Shown here piece after piece: positions 1 to 6,025 of a DNA stretch of 11,053 bases (position 1 is the stretch's first letter; every line of letters begins with the position of its first letter). The DNA is from Chloroflexota bacterium (GTDB lineage Bacteria > Chloroflexota > Dormibacteria > CF-121), in assembly GCA_005882525.1 (NCBI GenBank), contig VBGO01000112.1:1-11053 (forward strand), given 5' to 3'. The notes below the pieces were generated by a model. The model did not search any database. It was not told the DNA's origin and saw only the letters and a program-made list of their open reading frames with translations. A program made the position numbers and the translations under genes.

Positions 1-268
1 GCACCCCGAGCCGCAGGCTGGTCAGCGAGGGCGCCATTTGGTAGAAGGGCTGCAGCGCGTAATAGAACGCGGGCGGCGTCGGGGCGAAGATCGAGTGAAA
101 GAGCGTCTCCCCGCGCGACAGGGCGCGGAATGATTGCCAGTACACGCCCTCGTCGAAATCGCGAATGCGGGCACCCAGCACGATTGCCTCGGCCGCTAAG
201 AACCCGATCCCCACCAGGACGGCGGCAGCCCACGCCGGTGCCTGCGGCCGCCACCCCATCTCGGACAT
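1..268 (-). CDS. GT39/ArnT-like membrane glycosyltransferase, N-terminus only
   Basis: Only the first 89 codons lie in the window; the gene runs off the left edge. The reading frame is open from an ATG at 268 with no stop. Residues 11-32 form one hydrophobic segment, followed by D37-F-D39-E40-G-V-Y and then a loop of the form G-E-T-L-F-H-S-I-F-A-P-T-P-P. This layout (TM1, then an acidic D-x-D-E-G-x-Y loop, then P-P-x-F-Y-Y) is typical of the first periplasmic loop of GT39 / dolichyl-phosphate-mannose-protein mannosyltransferase-like enzymes, which transfer sugars from polyprenyl-phosphate donors. An in-frame ATG at 259 is an alternative start; neither has a clear Shine-Dalgarno. The gene diverges from the HTH gene at 348, and an extended -10 (TGC-TATATT, 328-320) faces it. 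Family-level call only; acceptor unknown. Confidence 0.6.
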   Translation of the reverse strand, partial: MSEMGWRPQAPAWAAAVLVGIGFLAAEAIVLGARIRDFDEGVYWQSFRALSRGETLFHSIFAPTPPAFYYALQPFYQMAPSLTSLRLGV

Positions 269-319
269 GGTAAGAGGTCCGCCCGAGGTTCCCGTTCGGG
301 GCCTAATGCGCGCTCCTGA

Positions 320-341
320 AATATAGCAAATCTGCTATACT
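320..341. promoter_or_regulatory. Palindromic operator with two divergent extended -10 boxes
   Basis: The sequence TATAGCA-AATC-TGCTATA (322-339) is a perfect 7-bp inverted repeat with a 4-bp spacer. Each arm completes an extended -10: TGC-TATACT on the plus strand (333-341) toward the HTH gene and TGC-TATATT on the minus strand (328-320) toward the glycosyltransferase gene. The plus -10 ends 6 nt before the ATG at 348, so that transcript should be leaderless or almost so. The minus start would fall near 313, giving a leader of about 45 nt. The likely binder is the adjacent XRE-type protein (inference from the autoregulation usual in HTH antitoxins). No good -35 is visible for either promoter. 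Confidence 0.6.
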
Positions 342-347
342 CCTGCC

Positions 348-719
348 ATGAACGTGCAGTCACTGGACCTGGAACTTGCCAGCAACCGGCGCCGCGCCGG
401 CCTCACACAACGCCAGGTTGCTCAGCGGATGGGTACCACTCAATCGGCGATTGCTCGGGCCGAGTCAGGTGCGGCCAGACCCTCCCTGGCCTTTATCGAT
501 AGGTTCAGCCGAGCGACCGGGATTTCGATAGTCATCGCGTTTGGGAAGCCGAAAGCACGCACGCCGAGTGTTGCGGCGCGACGCAAGCGTATTCGAACGG
601 CACTTGGCGACGTCGTCTTTGACCCCTGGCTCCGAAACCCAAGCCGTCAGGAGCAGCGAGCGCTTGAGGCCCGAGGATTAACGCGTGAGTATTTCCAGGG
701 CAAGAGACCTGCTCCGTAA
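348..719 (+). CDS. XRE-family HTH regulator, probable antitoxin
   Basis: A 123-aa protein. Residues about 11-60 form a Cro/C1 (HTH_3-like) helix-turn-helix: L-T-Q-R-Q-V-A-Q-R-M-G at 19-29, then T-T-Q-S-A-I-A-R-A-E-S-G as the recognition-helix region, as in HigA/HipB-type antitoxins. The C-terminal half is basic, then R/E-rich, with no recognised domain. No Shine-Dalgarno precedes the ATG; the -10 TATACT sits 6 nt upstream, so translation is probably leaderless. The 3' end overlaps the next gene by 35 nt in another frame, which implies co-translation. Likely role: DNA-binding antitoxin and repressor of its own promoter at the 322-339 palindrome. A plain regulator of the nucleotidyltransferase remains possible. 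Confidence 0.75.
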   Translation: MNVQSLDLELASNRRRAGLTQRQVAQRMGTTQSAIARAESGAARPSLAFIDRFSRATGISIVIAFGKPKARTPSVAARRKRIRTALGDVVFDPWLRNPSRQEQRALEARGLTREYFQGKRPAP

Positions 720-1296
720 GGCAGAAACCGCGAAGCCCGGGCTCCGTCAAAACCTTCTGCTCGCGGCCGCGCTGAGCGAAGTCATTTCACCGCCACCCGT
801 GGTGGTCGGGGGTACCGCCGAGGAATTCTGGGGTGGACACGAATACCATCAGACGGACCTCGACCTGGTCGGCCATCTGACGCCTCTGCATCGCGCAAGC
901 CTGGAGACGCTAGGTTTCGAACGGCGCGGCAGGGAGTGGATTCGGGCGGGAACTCCGTTCGTGATCGAATTTCCCGACACGCGAATCGACGGTGACGATC
1001 AACGGATCGAAACCAGGCGTGTTGGTGGTGGTTCCTTTCGGATTATTGGCCTTGAAGACCTGTACATCGATCGCCTCAAACAGGCGACCGTCGCTGAGTC
1101 TCAGGTGGACATTCATTTCCAGTCCACCCTGGCAGTGGCCGCGAGTCGCTACGACGACATCGATTGGACGTACGTCTCCAGCCGTATCGCCGCGACATTG
1201 AAAAGCGAGCCACACGTTGGCCACGCCATGCGGCGAGTCAATTCTCGCGTTCGTTCGCGGGCGCGTCGCGCCCTGAGCAGAAGCGCGGGCGCGTAA
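685..1296 (+). CDS. Nucleotidyltransferase-fold protein (AbiEii/DUF6036-like), probable toxin
   Basis: A 203-aa protein starting at GTG 685 inside the 3' end of the HTH gene. Residues 39-62 hold a minimal nucleotidyltransferase signature: V-V-V-G-G-T-A (39-45), then Y54-x-x-T57-D58-L-D60-L-V. D58 and D60 fit the two metal-binding acids. F-V-I-E95-F-P-D98 supplies a candidate third acid on the next strand. L-E-D-L-Y-I-D-R-L (123-131) resembles the post-catalytic helix of AbiEii/MenT/DUF6036-type proteins. The C-terminus (about 183-200) is strongly basic. Members of this superfamily act as toxins, some by modifying tRNA, with an HTH partner encoded upstream. Family knowledge supports a toxin-antitoxin reading; target and toxicity are not shown by the sequence. 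Confidence 0.65.
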   Translation: MSISRARDLLRKAETAKPGLRQNLLLAAALSEVISPPPVVVGGTAEEFWGGHEYHQTDLDLVGHLTPLHRASLETLGFERRGREWIRAGTPFVIEFPDTRIDGDDQRIETRRVGGGSFRIIGLEDLYIDRLKQATVAESQVDIHFQSTLAVAASRYDDIDWTYVSSRIAATLKSEPHVGHAMRRVNSRVRSRARRALSRSAGA

Positions 1297-1344
1297 AGAT
1301 CCGATGCCTGGCCAACCGCACGACCATGCACGTGTCGAGCGGCG

Positions 1345-2139
1345 CTAGCGCACGGTCGGCGTGCTCGCCGGAGTAGGCTCGCCGATCGGTTTGGGTCTGC
1401 CGGGCGGCGTTCCGGTGCTGCTGCCTGGAGCCGGCAGGCTCCAGTATGAGGAGGGCGCATCGTCCCATACGATCGTGGCCCCCGTCCAGTCCGGGTCGGT
1501 TGGATGTCCGATCGCCGGGGCGCTCAGACTTTGAGTTTTCCACCAGTCGAGCACCCACTGGGTGTGCTGGGGGTCGTCCAATTCGACCATGACGGCGGTG
1601 TGATTGAAGCCGATGAAGTGTTCGATGTACCCGACCTTTGCCACCCCGGTGGGCGGGTTGCCAAAGATCACATGAGCGGCGCGGCCATTGATTCCGGTGC
1701 ACACGAGATCGGCGACGCCACCCTGCGTCGACGGGTCACTGGGGCTTGCCCCGCCGGTGTAGGTGTTCTCAACCGCCCAGCCGAAGTTTCGGACGTCGCC
1801 GGAGTGCTCGCCAAAGGCCTGCGACGCGGCGCCGCCAAGTCGTCGGCCAAGCTCCGCATCGGCGGCTGCAACGTTGACCGCCGCCCGCACCGCGGCGGGA
1901 ATTGGGACGGGCGTCGGTGCCGGGACCGGAATTGGTCCGGGTGTCGCGCCTGCGGTCGGCGATGGCCCAGCCCTCTGCACCGACCATCGCGCCACCAGGG
2001 CGGTTACGGCTGAATTTCCCGCTGTTGACTGCAGCTGGCGGATGATCCCTTCGCGGTCGGTCGATGGCGTCTGCCCGTGGCGATCCACCAGATCCTTGCG
2101 GATCGGATCGACACGTTCGAAGTGCTGGAATTCGCCCAT
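1345..2139 (-). CDS. eCIS-associated effector-like protein with possible Cys-His-Asp domain
   Basis: A 264-aa protein with a good Shine-Dalgarno (AAGGAG, 2152-2147 on the minus strand) 7 nt before ATG 2139. Residues 35-56 contain L-Q-S-T-A-G-N-S-A-V and, further on, W-S-V-Q-R. This motif is common near the N-termini of DUF4157 and other proteins tied to extracellular contractile injection systems. A Pro-rich linker follows (68-81, P-V-P repeats), then a globular domain of about residues 85-236, then a Pro/Thr/Ser-rich tail. In the domain, C147, H180 (F-N-H-T-A-V-M-V-E-L) and D198 (W-V-L-D-W-W) have the order and spacing of a transglutaminase/papain-like triad; this is inference from pattern only. 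There is no signal peptide. No sheath, tube or baseplate gene is in the window, so it is an orphan here. It converges on the nucleotidyltransferase gene with a 48-bp gap. Confidence 0.55.
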   Translation of the reverse strand: MGEFQHFERVDPIRKDLVDRHGQTPSTDREGIIRQLQSTAGNSAVTALVARWSVQRAGPSPTAGATPGPIPVPAPTPVPIPAAVRAAVNVAAADAELGRRLGGAASQAFGEHSGDVRNFGWAVENTYTGGASPSDPSTQGGVADLVCTGINGRAAHVIFGNPPTGVAKVGYIEHFIGFNHTAVMVELDDPQHTQWVLDWWKTQSLSAPAIGHPTDPDWTGATIVWDDAPSSYWSLPAPGSSTGTPPGRPKPIGEPTPASTPTVR

Positions 2140-2164
2140 CCGGCCGCTCCTTAAGCCACGGCTA

Positions 2165-2193
2165 TGGATACAGCATGAGCGTTACCGAGGCAA
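2165..2193 (-). promoter_or_regulatory. Weak candidate promoter for the eCIS-like gene
   Basis: On the minus strand TTGCCT (2193-2188) and TATCCA (2170-2165) are separated by 17 nt, placing a start about 20 nt before the gene. Both hexamers match the consensus poorly, so this is only a candidate. The rest of the 139-bp gap between the two minus-strand genes shows no clear terminator. Confidence 0.22.
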
Positions 2194-2278
2194 GACTCAA
2201 GCTCGGCATGGATTGATGCTCGCGATCGACATCAGGATCTTCCCTTTTGGGCACGCCGTCCCGCCTGGAGACGATGCT

Positions 2279-5017
2279 TCAGGCGGCGCGGTCAGCCTGG
2301 AACGACGGCAGCATCAGTCCGGCATCGCCTTCACACTCGGCGAGCAGCCGGTCGATGCCGGCGGCCGGCAGCGGCCGAGACAGGTAAAAGCCTTGCCCGG
2401 CAAAACAGTTCAGCCCGCGCAAGCTACCGAGCTGGTCGGCTCGCTCGATCCCGTCGGCGATCGTGATCAGCCCCAGCGCGTTGCCCAGGTCGATAACCGA
2501 CCGGGCGACGGTGGCATCCGTCGGACTGGTGGCCATTCGGGCGACGAACGAATGGTCGAGCTTGACGATGTCGACCGGCAGGTCCCGGAGCGAGCTCAAC
2601 GACGCGGAGTGCGCACCGAAGTCGTCCAGCGCCAGACTGACGCCACGTTCGTGCAATTCCAGCAGGCGGGACACGGTGGCCTGGCCCGCGAGCGTCGCCC
2701 CCTCGGTCAGCTCCAGGATGAGCCCATCCGGCGCGAACGCGGCGGCGGTGCACGCCTCGGTGACATCCGCCACCAGGCCCGCTTCCGCCAGCCCGCGCTG
2801 GCTGATGTTAACGCTGACCCGCAGCGGCGGAGACATGGGATAGGTCTGCTGCCAGCGCCGCCCGTCGGCACAGGCCTGACCAAGGACCCACCGTTGCAGC
2901 GCGGTCACCAAGCCGGTCTCCTCGGCCAGGGCGAGGAAAGCTCCGGGCGACAGCAGTCCGCGGCGCGGATGATTCCAGCGCACCAGCGCCTCCAACCCGA
3001 TGATCGCGCCGTCGCCAAGGCGGACCGTCGGTTGGTAGTGGAGCACGAACTGCCGCCGCTCCAACGCCCGGGCCAGGTCGGACTGTAGCTCCATGCGATC
3101 GCTGACGGCCACGTGCTGCTTCGGCTGGTATCGCTCCCACCGACCTTTCCCGCCCGCCTTCGCCGCGTTGAGGGCAATGTCGGCGTTGCGCATCAGGTTC
3201 TCGGCGGTGTCCTCCATCTCCACCTGGGCCGCGATTCCGATGCTGAGCCGGAGCACCACCTCGCGTTCCTCGACCCGGAACGGCGCTCGGAAATGCTCGT
3301 AGATCCGTTCCGCCAGGCGGACCGGCTCATCCTCGTTGAAGACCGTCTTCATCAACACCGCGAACTCGTCCGCACCGAGTCGCGCCACGACGTCCCCAGA
3401 CGCCACGATCTTTCCCAGCCGGCCACCGGTCATGCCCAGCAGGTCGTCGCCGGCGCGCTGCCCGAGCGCATCGTTGACCACCTTGAAGTCATCGATGTCG
3501 AGCGCCAGCACGGTGATCCCACATCCCGGCAGGCTCCGCTCGAGCGCCGCATCCACTTCCTTGCGGAAGGCGGTCCGGTTCCGCAGGCTCGTCACCGGGT
3601 CGTAGGTGGCCAGGTATGCCATTCGCTCTTCCATTTCTTTGCGGTCGGTCACGTCGCGGATGTTCAGGACGAGCGCCGGCTCACTCGAACGGTGCAGCAG
3701 GTTGGTGATCGTCACCTCGCAGTGGGTCCAGCTGCCCAGCTTGTGCCGGAACCGGCAGCTGACCAGGACGGGATGCGCCGATGCCGTCAGCGACCGCTTC
3801 AGGCCGGCGGCATACGCGGGCCAATCGGACGGATGGAGGAGTTCGGTGAACGCCTGACCGACCAGCTCGGTTGGGCTGTAGGCGAAGAAGCGGTCGATCG
3901 AGGTACTCACGAAGCGGACCTTGCTATCGGCATCGGCGAGCAGCACGACGTCACCCGAGTTCTGCACCAGGGAGCGAAAGTGGGCTTCACTGTCCCGCAA
4001 GGCGACGGACCGCGCTTCCAGCTTCTGATTGAGCGTCTGGTTGTCCCAGATGACGATGAACTGACGGATCATGACGAGGCCGACGACGATGATCAGGTCC
4101 CACAGCAGGAACGGGTCCGGCGCGCCGCTGACATTCTTGAGCACCGCCAGGATGGCGGCAATCGTCACCGGGACGTAGGGCAGCACGAGCGTCCAGCGAC
4201 CAAACGGCCGGTCATCGGCCTGCGCGGCCGGTCCGGTGGACAGGGCCGCACGAACCGCGCCGAGCGCGATCAGGAGATAGCCGGCGACCCAGCCGGTATC
4301 GATGATCTGCACCTTCCCGTAGGTGTTGGCCGTCGTGAGGTAAGCAAAGGCGCTATCGGATAGGAGGTTCGCAAACAGGCCGGCGACCACCAGCAGCAGG
4401 GGCAGCCGCGCCGAGCCAGCCGTCCGGTTCACGAGCAACAGTGCCATGACGGCGATCACGATGTCGCTGATCGGATAGGCCAGCCCGAGCAGCATCGACA
4501 GGGTCGAGTCGGAGCCGGCGAGGTAGACCGTGCCGAGCACGGTCGCCCAGCTGATCAGGAGGAGCGCGCCCGCGATGATCGCGCCGTCCAGCAGGGAGGC
4601 GACCCGCGAGGCGGCGCGGCGGCGGCCGGGGAAGAGCACGATGCCGGCGACGGCCAGCGGCACCGCCGCCAAAAAACCCACGTCCGCCAGGGAGGGAAAC
4701 GGAACCTGCTGCCCGAGGATGATTTCGATAAGGGACCAGACCGTTTCGCCCGCGGCCCAGGCGAACGCAGACGCCCCGAGCATCGACCAGGCCAGGCGCA
4801 TGCGGCCCCGATGGCGCAACGCCGCCACCGCGCAGGCGACGGCCGCGATCAGCGCCGCGGCCGCCTCCCCGAAGTCGTCGATCGCTTCGGTGACATCGAC
4901 GCCCGCGATCCGCAGCTCGATCCAGGCGCCAAACGCCGTAATCAGCAGAGCGGCGACCGCGCCGGCAATGATGAAGTCGCGGCTGCTCTCTCGCCGAAAC
5001 GGCAACCGCCGCTTCAT
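2279..5017 (-). CDS. Polytopic membrane PAS-GGDEF-EAL cyclic-di-GMP signalling protein
   Basis: A 912-aa protein. About ten hydrophobic segments fill residues 15-325, forming an unassigned membrane sensor. A short helix links to a PAS domain (about 341-458). The GGDEF domain (about 460-630) has D507-I-D-D-F-K, N515-D516 and the signature R-L-G548-A549-D-E-F: the second Gly is Ala. The usual G-H-x-x-G-D reads G-Q-R-A-G-D, and the inhibitory-site R-x-x-D reads A539-S-G-D542. The EAL domain (about 640-890) keeps E676-A-L, N737, E769-L-T-E, D798-D799-F-G, K819-L-D and Q875-G, but has A-D855-G-I-E where A-E-G-V-E is usual. It therefore looks like an EAL phosphodiesterase with a weak or regulatory GGDEF (inference). 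The start has no SD at ideal spacing; a 3-codon uORF overlaps it. A candidate promoter lies at 5104-5075. Confidence 0.9.
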   Translation of the reverse strand: MKRRLPFRRESSRDFIIAGAVAALLITAFGAWIELRIAGVDVTEAIDDFGEAAAALIAAVACAVAALRHRGRMRLAWSMLGASAFAWAAGETVWSLIEIILGQQVPFPSLADVGFLAAVPLAVAGIVLFPGRRRAASRVASLLDGAIIAGALLLISWATVLGTVYLAGSDSTLSMLLGLAYPISDIVIAVMALLLVNRTAGSARLPLLLVVAGLFANLLSDSAFAYLTTANTYGKVQIIDTGWVAGYLLIALGAVRAALSTGPAAQADDRPFGRWTLVLPYVPVTIAAILAVLKNVSGAPDPFLLWDLIIVVGLVMIRQFIVIWDNQTLNQKLEARSVALRDSEAHFRSLVQNSGDVVLLADADSKVRFVSTSIDRFFAYSPTELVGQAFTELLHPSDWPAYAAGLKRSLTASAHPVLVSCRFRHKLGSWTHCEVTITNLLHRSSEPALVLNIRDVTDRKEMEERMAYLATYDPVTSLRNRTAFRKEVDAALERSLPGCGITVLALDIDDFKVVNDALGQRAGDDLLGMTGGRLGKIVASGDVVARLGADEFAVLMKTVFNEDEPVRLAERIYEHFRAPFRVEEREVVLRLSIGIAAQVEMEDTAENLMRNADIALNAAKAGGKGRWERYQPKQHVAVSDRMELQSDLARALERRQFVLHYQPTVRLGDGAIIGLEALVRWNHPRRGLLSPGAFLALAEETGLVTALQRWVLGQACADGRRWQQTYPMSPPLRVSVNISQRGLAEAGLVADVTEACTAAAFAPDGLILELTEGATLAGQATVSRLLELHERGVSLALDDFGAHSASLSSLRDLPVDIVKLDHSFVARMATSPTDATVARSVIDLGNALGLITIADGIERADQLGSLRGLNCFAGQGFYLSRPLPAAGIDRLLAECEGDAGLMLPSFQADRAA

Positions 5018-5025
5018 GCCGCCAT
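5014..5025 (-). other. Three-codon upstream ORF overlapping the PAS-GGDEF-EAL start
   Basis: On the minus strand ATG-GCG-GCA-TGA runs 5025-5014. It is preceded, with 7-nt spacing, by GGAGGG (5038-5033), the right arm of repeat copy 1. Its TGA overlaps the ATG of the large gene in the ATGA form. For the main ATG the same GGAGGG is 15 nt away, longer than usual. Termination-reinitiation or translational damping is a reasonable inference; chance is possible in so short a sequence. Confidence 0.35.
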
Positions 5026-5032
5026 AATTCTT

Positions 5033-5070
5033 CCCTCCCCCGCTTGCGGGGGAGGGTCAGGGTGGGAGCT
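5033..5070 (+). repeat. G/C palindromic repeat, copy 1
   Basis: CCCTCCCCCGC (5033-5043), TT, then GCGGGGGAGGG (5046-5056): a perfect 11-bp inverted repeat, followed on the right by TCAGGGTGGGAGCT. It shares this asymmetric tail with three other copies at 5169, 6337 and 6671, all in the same orientation, so the four form one interspersed REP-like family. Here it lies in the presumed 5' leader of the PAS-GGDEF-EAL gene, and its minus-strand right arm carries a Shine-Dalgarno-like GGAGGG. Confidence 0.8.
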
Positions 5071-5074
5071 CTTC

Positions 5075-5104
5075 ATTGGACCACCTGTGTGACGATCTTG
5101 TGAA
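5075..5104 (-). promoter_or_regulatory. Candidate promoter for the PAS-GGDEF-EAL gene
   Basis: On the minus strand TTCACA (5104-5099; 5 of 6 to consensus) and TCCAAT (5080-5075; 4 of 6) are spaced 18 nt apart. Transcription would begin near 5068, so the roughly 50-nt leader would contain the whole hairpin of repeat copy 1 just before the start codon. It lies downstream of the cold-shock gene's terminator, consistent with a separate transcription unit. Confidence 0.35.
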
Positions 5105-5148
5105 GCGGTTTCTTCCGCCCGCAAGGTGACCACTCGGTGACGAGCAAT

Positions 5149-5191
5149 AAAAAACCCCCAACCCTTCCCCCTCCCCCTTTGTGGGGGAGGG
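5149..5191 (-). terminator. Intrinsic terminator of the upstream cold-shock gene, built from a repeat copy
   Basis: Downstream of the cold-shock stop (minus strand), the hairpin of repeat copy 2 (CCCTCCCCC and GGGGGAGGG arms around a 5-nt loop, extended by flanking AACCC/GGGTT pairing with bulges) is followed by six T residues (5154-5149). GC-rich hairpin plus T-run is the canonical Rho-independent form. Confidence 0.7.
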
Positions 5192-5204
5192 TTGGGGTGG
5201 GGAG
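5169..5204 (+). repeat. G/C palindromic repeat, copy 2
   Basis: CCCTCCCCC (5169-5177), TTTGT, GGGGGAGGG (5183-5191), then the family tail TTGGGGTGGGGAG. Same orientation as the other three copies. Flanking pairing (AACCC at left, GGGTT at right) lengthens the stem with bulges. It doubles as the terminator of the cold-shock gene. Confidence 0.75.
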
Positions 5205-5213
5205 TTTATCTAG

Positions 5214-5408
5214 TTAGGCTTCGGCGCGAACGTTGGTCGCGCGCGGACCCTTGGGGCTCGGCTCAGTTACGAAACTGACCTTGACACCGGTATCCAGCCG
5301 ATCGAAGTCGGCGCTGCCGCTGCGATGGAAGAAGTAGTCGTTGCCGTCTTCGGCGGTGATAAACCCGAATCCGCGCTCAGCAACGAGCTTCTTGATGGTT
5401 CCAGACAT
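5214..5408 (-). CDS. Cold-shock protein (CspA family) 1
   Basis: A 64-aa single cold-shock domain (OB fold) that binds single-stranded RNA/DNA and acts as an RNA chaperone. RNP1 is R-G-F-G-F-I (12-17); the RNP2 region is D-Y-F-F-H-R-S-G (24-31). The usual W-F after G-x-V-K is replaced by K-L (G-T-I-K-K-L). The start at ATG 5408 is fixed by an excellent Shine-Dalgarno, AAAGGAGG (5424-5417), 8 nt upstream, and by family length; the frame stays open far upstream but that extension is antisense to other genes. It has a structured leader of about 110 nt resembling that of the second cold-shock gene at 8097, and a hairpin/T6 terminator at 5191-5149. It diverges from the membrane-protein gene at 5555. 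Confidence 0.95.
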   Translation of the reverse strand: MSGTIKKLVAERGFGFITAEDGNDYFFHRSGSADFDRLDTGVKVSFVTEPSPKGPRATNVRAEA

Positions 5409-5520
5409 TGTGTGGACCTCCTTTCCCGAACGTACTGCCTCGCGCTGTCGAGGCCTGTTCGAGCGGGCCCACGGCGAGCGCACCCCGAATGGGTGCACCG
5501 TCCCTTGTACCCCGACTACC
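5409..5520 (-). ncRNA. Structured 5' leader of cold-shock gene 1
   Basis: On the minus strand the leader has, in order, GGTAG (5520-5516), a GCACCC/GGGTGC hairpin (5496-5480, 5-nt loop), then CTCGAAC (5463-5457) pairing with GTTCGGG (5431-5425, one G-U pair) around an inner stem GCCTCG/CGAGGC (5454-5437). The closing strand ends one base before the Shine-Dalgarno. The blocks CTCGAACAGG, TTCGGG(G)TG and GTTCG...AGGAGG recur in the leader of the other cold-shock gene at similar distances. Known cspA leaders act as temperature-responsive RNAs; that role here is inference. TTCGAC lies just upstream (5530-5525), but no certain -10 was identified. Confidence 0.5.
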
Positions 5521-5540
5521 GCCAGTCGAAACGCCGGGGC

Positions 5541-5546
5541 TATGAT
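5541..5546 (+). promoter_or_regulatory. -10 element of a probably leaderless transcript
   Basis: TATGAT (5 of 6 to TATAAT) ends 8 nt before the ATG at 5555, and there is no Shine-Dalgarno between. Transcription would begin at or within a base or two of the start codon. No convincing -35 is seen. The same arrangement occurs before the HTH gene at 348. Confidence 0.45.
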
Positions 5547-5554
5547 CGAACCAG

Positions 5555-6025
5555 ATGGGCGTGGCTGTGGCGAGGTTGCCGCGCTGGCTAGGACACGGTC
5601 TTGTAGTGGGCATCTTTGCCCTCGGTGTGTCGTACGGCCTGACGCTCGGAACAGGCCTGGATCGGCCCTCAGGCTGCGGCAGTAGCAATTCTTACTTTCC
5701 TGGCGCCGAGCTCCTGGTTCTAACGCTTGTTCTGTTGGGTGGAGCCGCGGGCTGGTGGACGGCCAGGACCGGCGGAAGTTTGAGGGAGGCTGTCCTGGCC
5801 GGCCTGGTCGTCGGCGCCATCGCCGGCATCCTGCCACTGTTCGCGGTGTCAAGCTCGGTTCCCTCACCACCTCCCGGCTGTGCCCAGGTTCCTGCATTCG
5901 TACGCGACAACTATTCCTCGATCGCCATGCAGACGCGGATTTCGGCGCTGGTTGAAATGGCTGCACTTGGATTAATAGGCGGCCTTGCGGGCGGGCGGTC
6001 ATCACGTCGCCGACATACGCCTTGA
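5555..6025 (+). CDS. Small four-helix membrane protein, unknown function
   Basis: A 156-aa protein with about four hydrophobic segments (around residues 11-31, 49-67, 79-98 and 131-146). It has basic ends (R-x-P-R-W near the start; S-S-R-R-R-R-H at the C-terminus) and two extramembrane loops with Cys (C41 and C109), Pro and Ser. No family is recognised. The ATG at 5555 is placed by the TATGAT box immediately upstream. The stop TGA shares its last base with the ATG of the LysE-type exporter gene (TGATG at 6023-6027), so the two are probably co-transcribed and translationally coupled. The function may relate to transport because of this coupling, but nothing in the sequence proves it. Confidence 0.7.
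   Translation: MGVAVARLPRWLGHGLVVGIFALGVSYGLTLGTGLDRPSGCGSSNSYFPGAELLVLTLVLLGGAAGWWTARTGGSLREAVLAGLVVGAIAGILPLFAVSSSVPSPPPGCAQVPAFVRDNYSSIAMQTRISALVEMAALGLIGGLAGGRSSRRRHTP

Noticed and set aside
282..300. CCCGA...TCGGG inverted repeat in the glycosyltransferase leader
   Set aside because: Only 5-bp arms with a 9-nt loop and no T-run; common by chance in sequence of this composition.
1763..4363. Long open frames on the plus strand (1763-3088 and 3113-4363)
   Set aside because: They lie antisense to the eCIS-like and PAS-GGDEF-EAL genes. Their translations are rich in R, Q, G and H with no domain, as expected for the opposite strand of a high-GC gene.
5033..5204. Repeat copies 1 and 2 as ends of one inserted element
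   Set aside because: They are direct, not inverted, and no transposase frame or clear target duplication lies between them; two independent copies of a short repeat are simpler.
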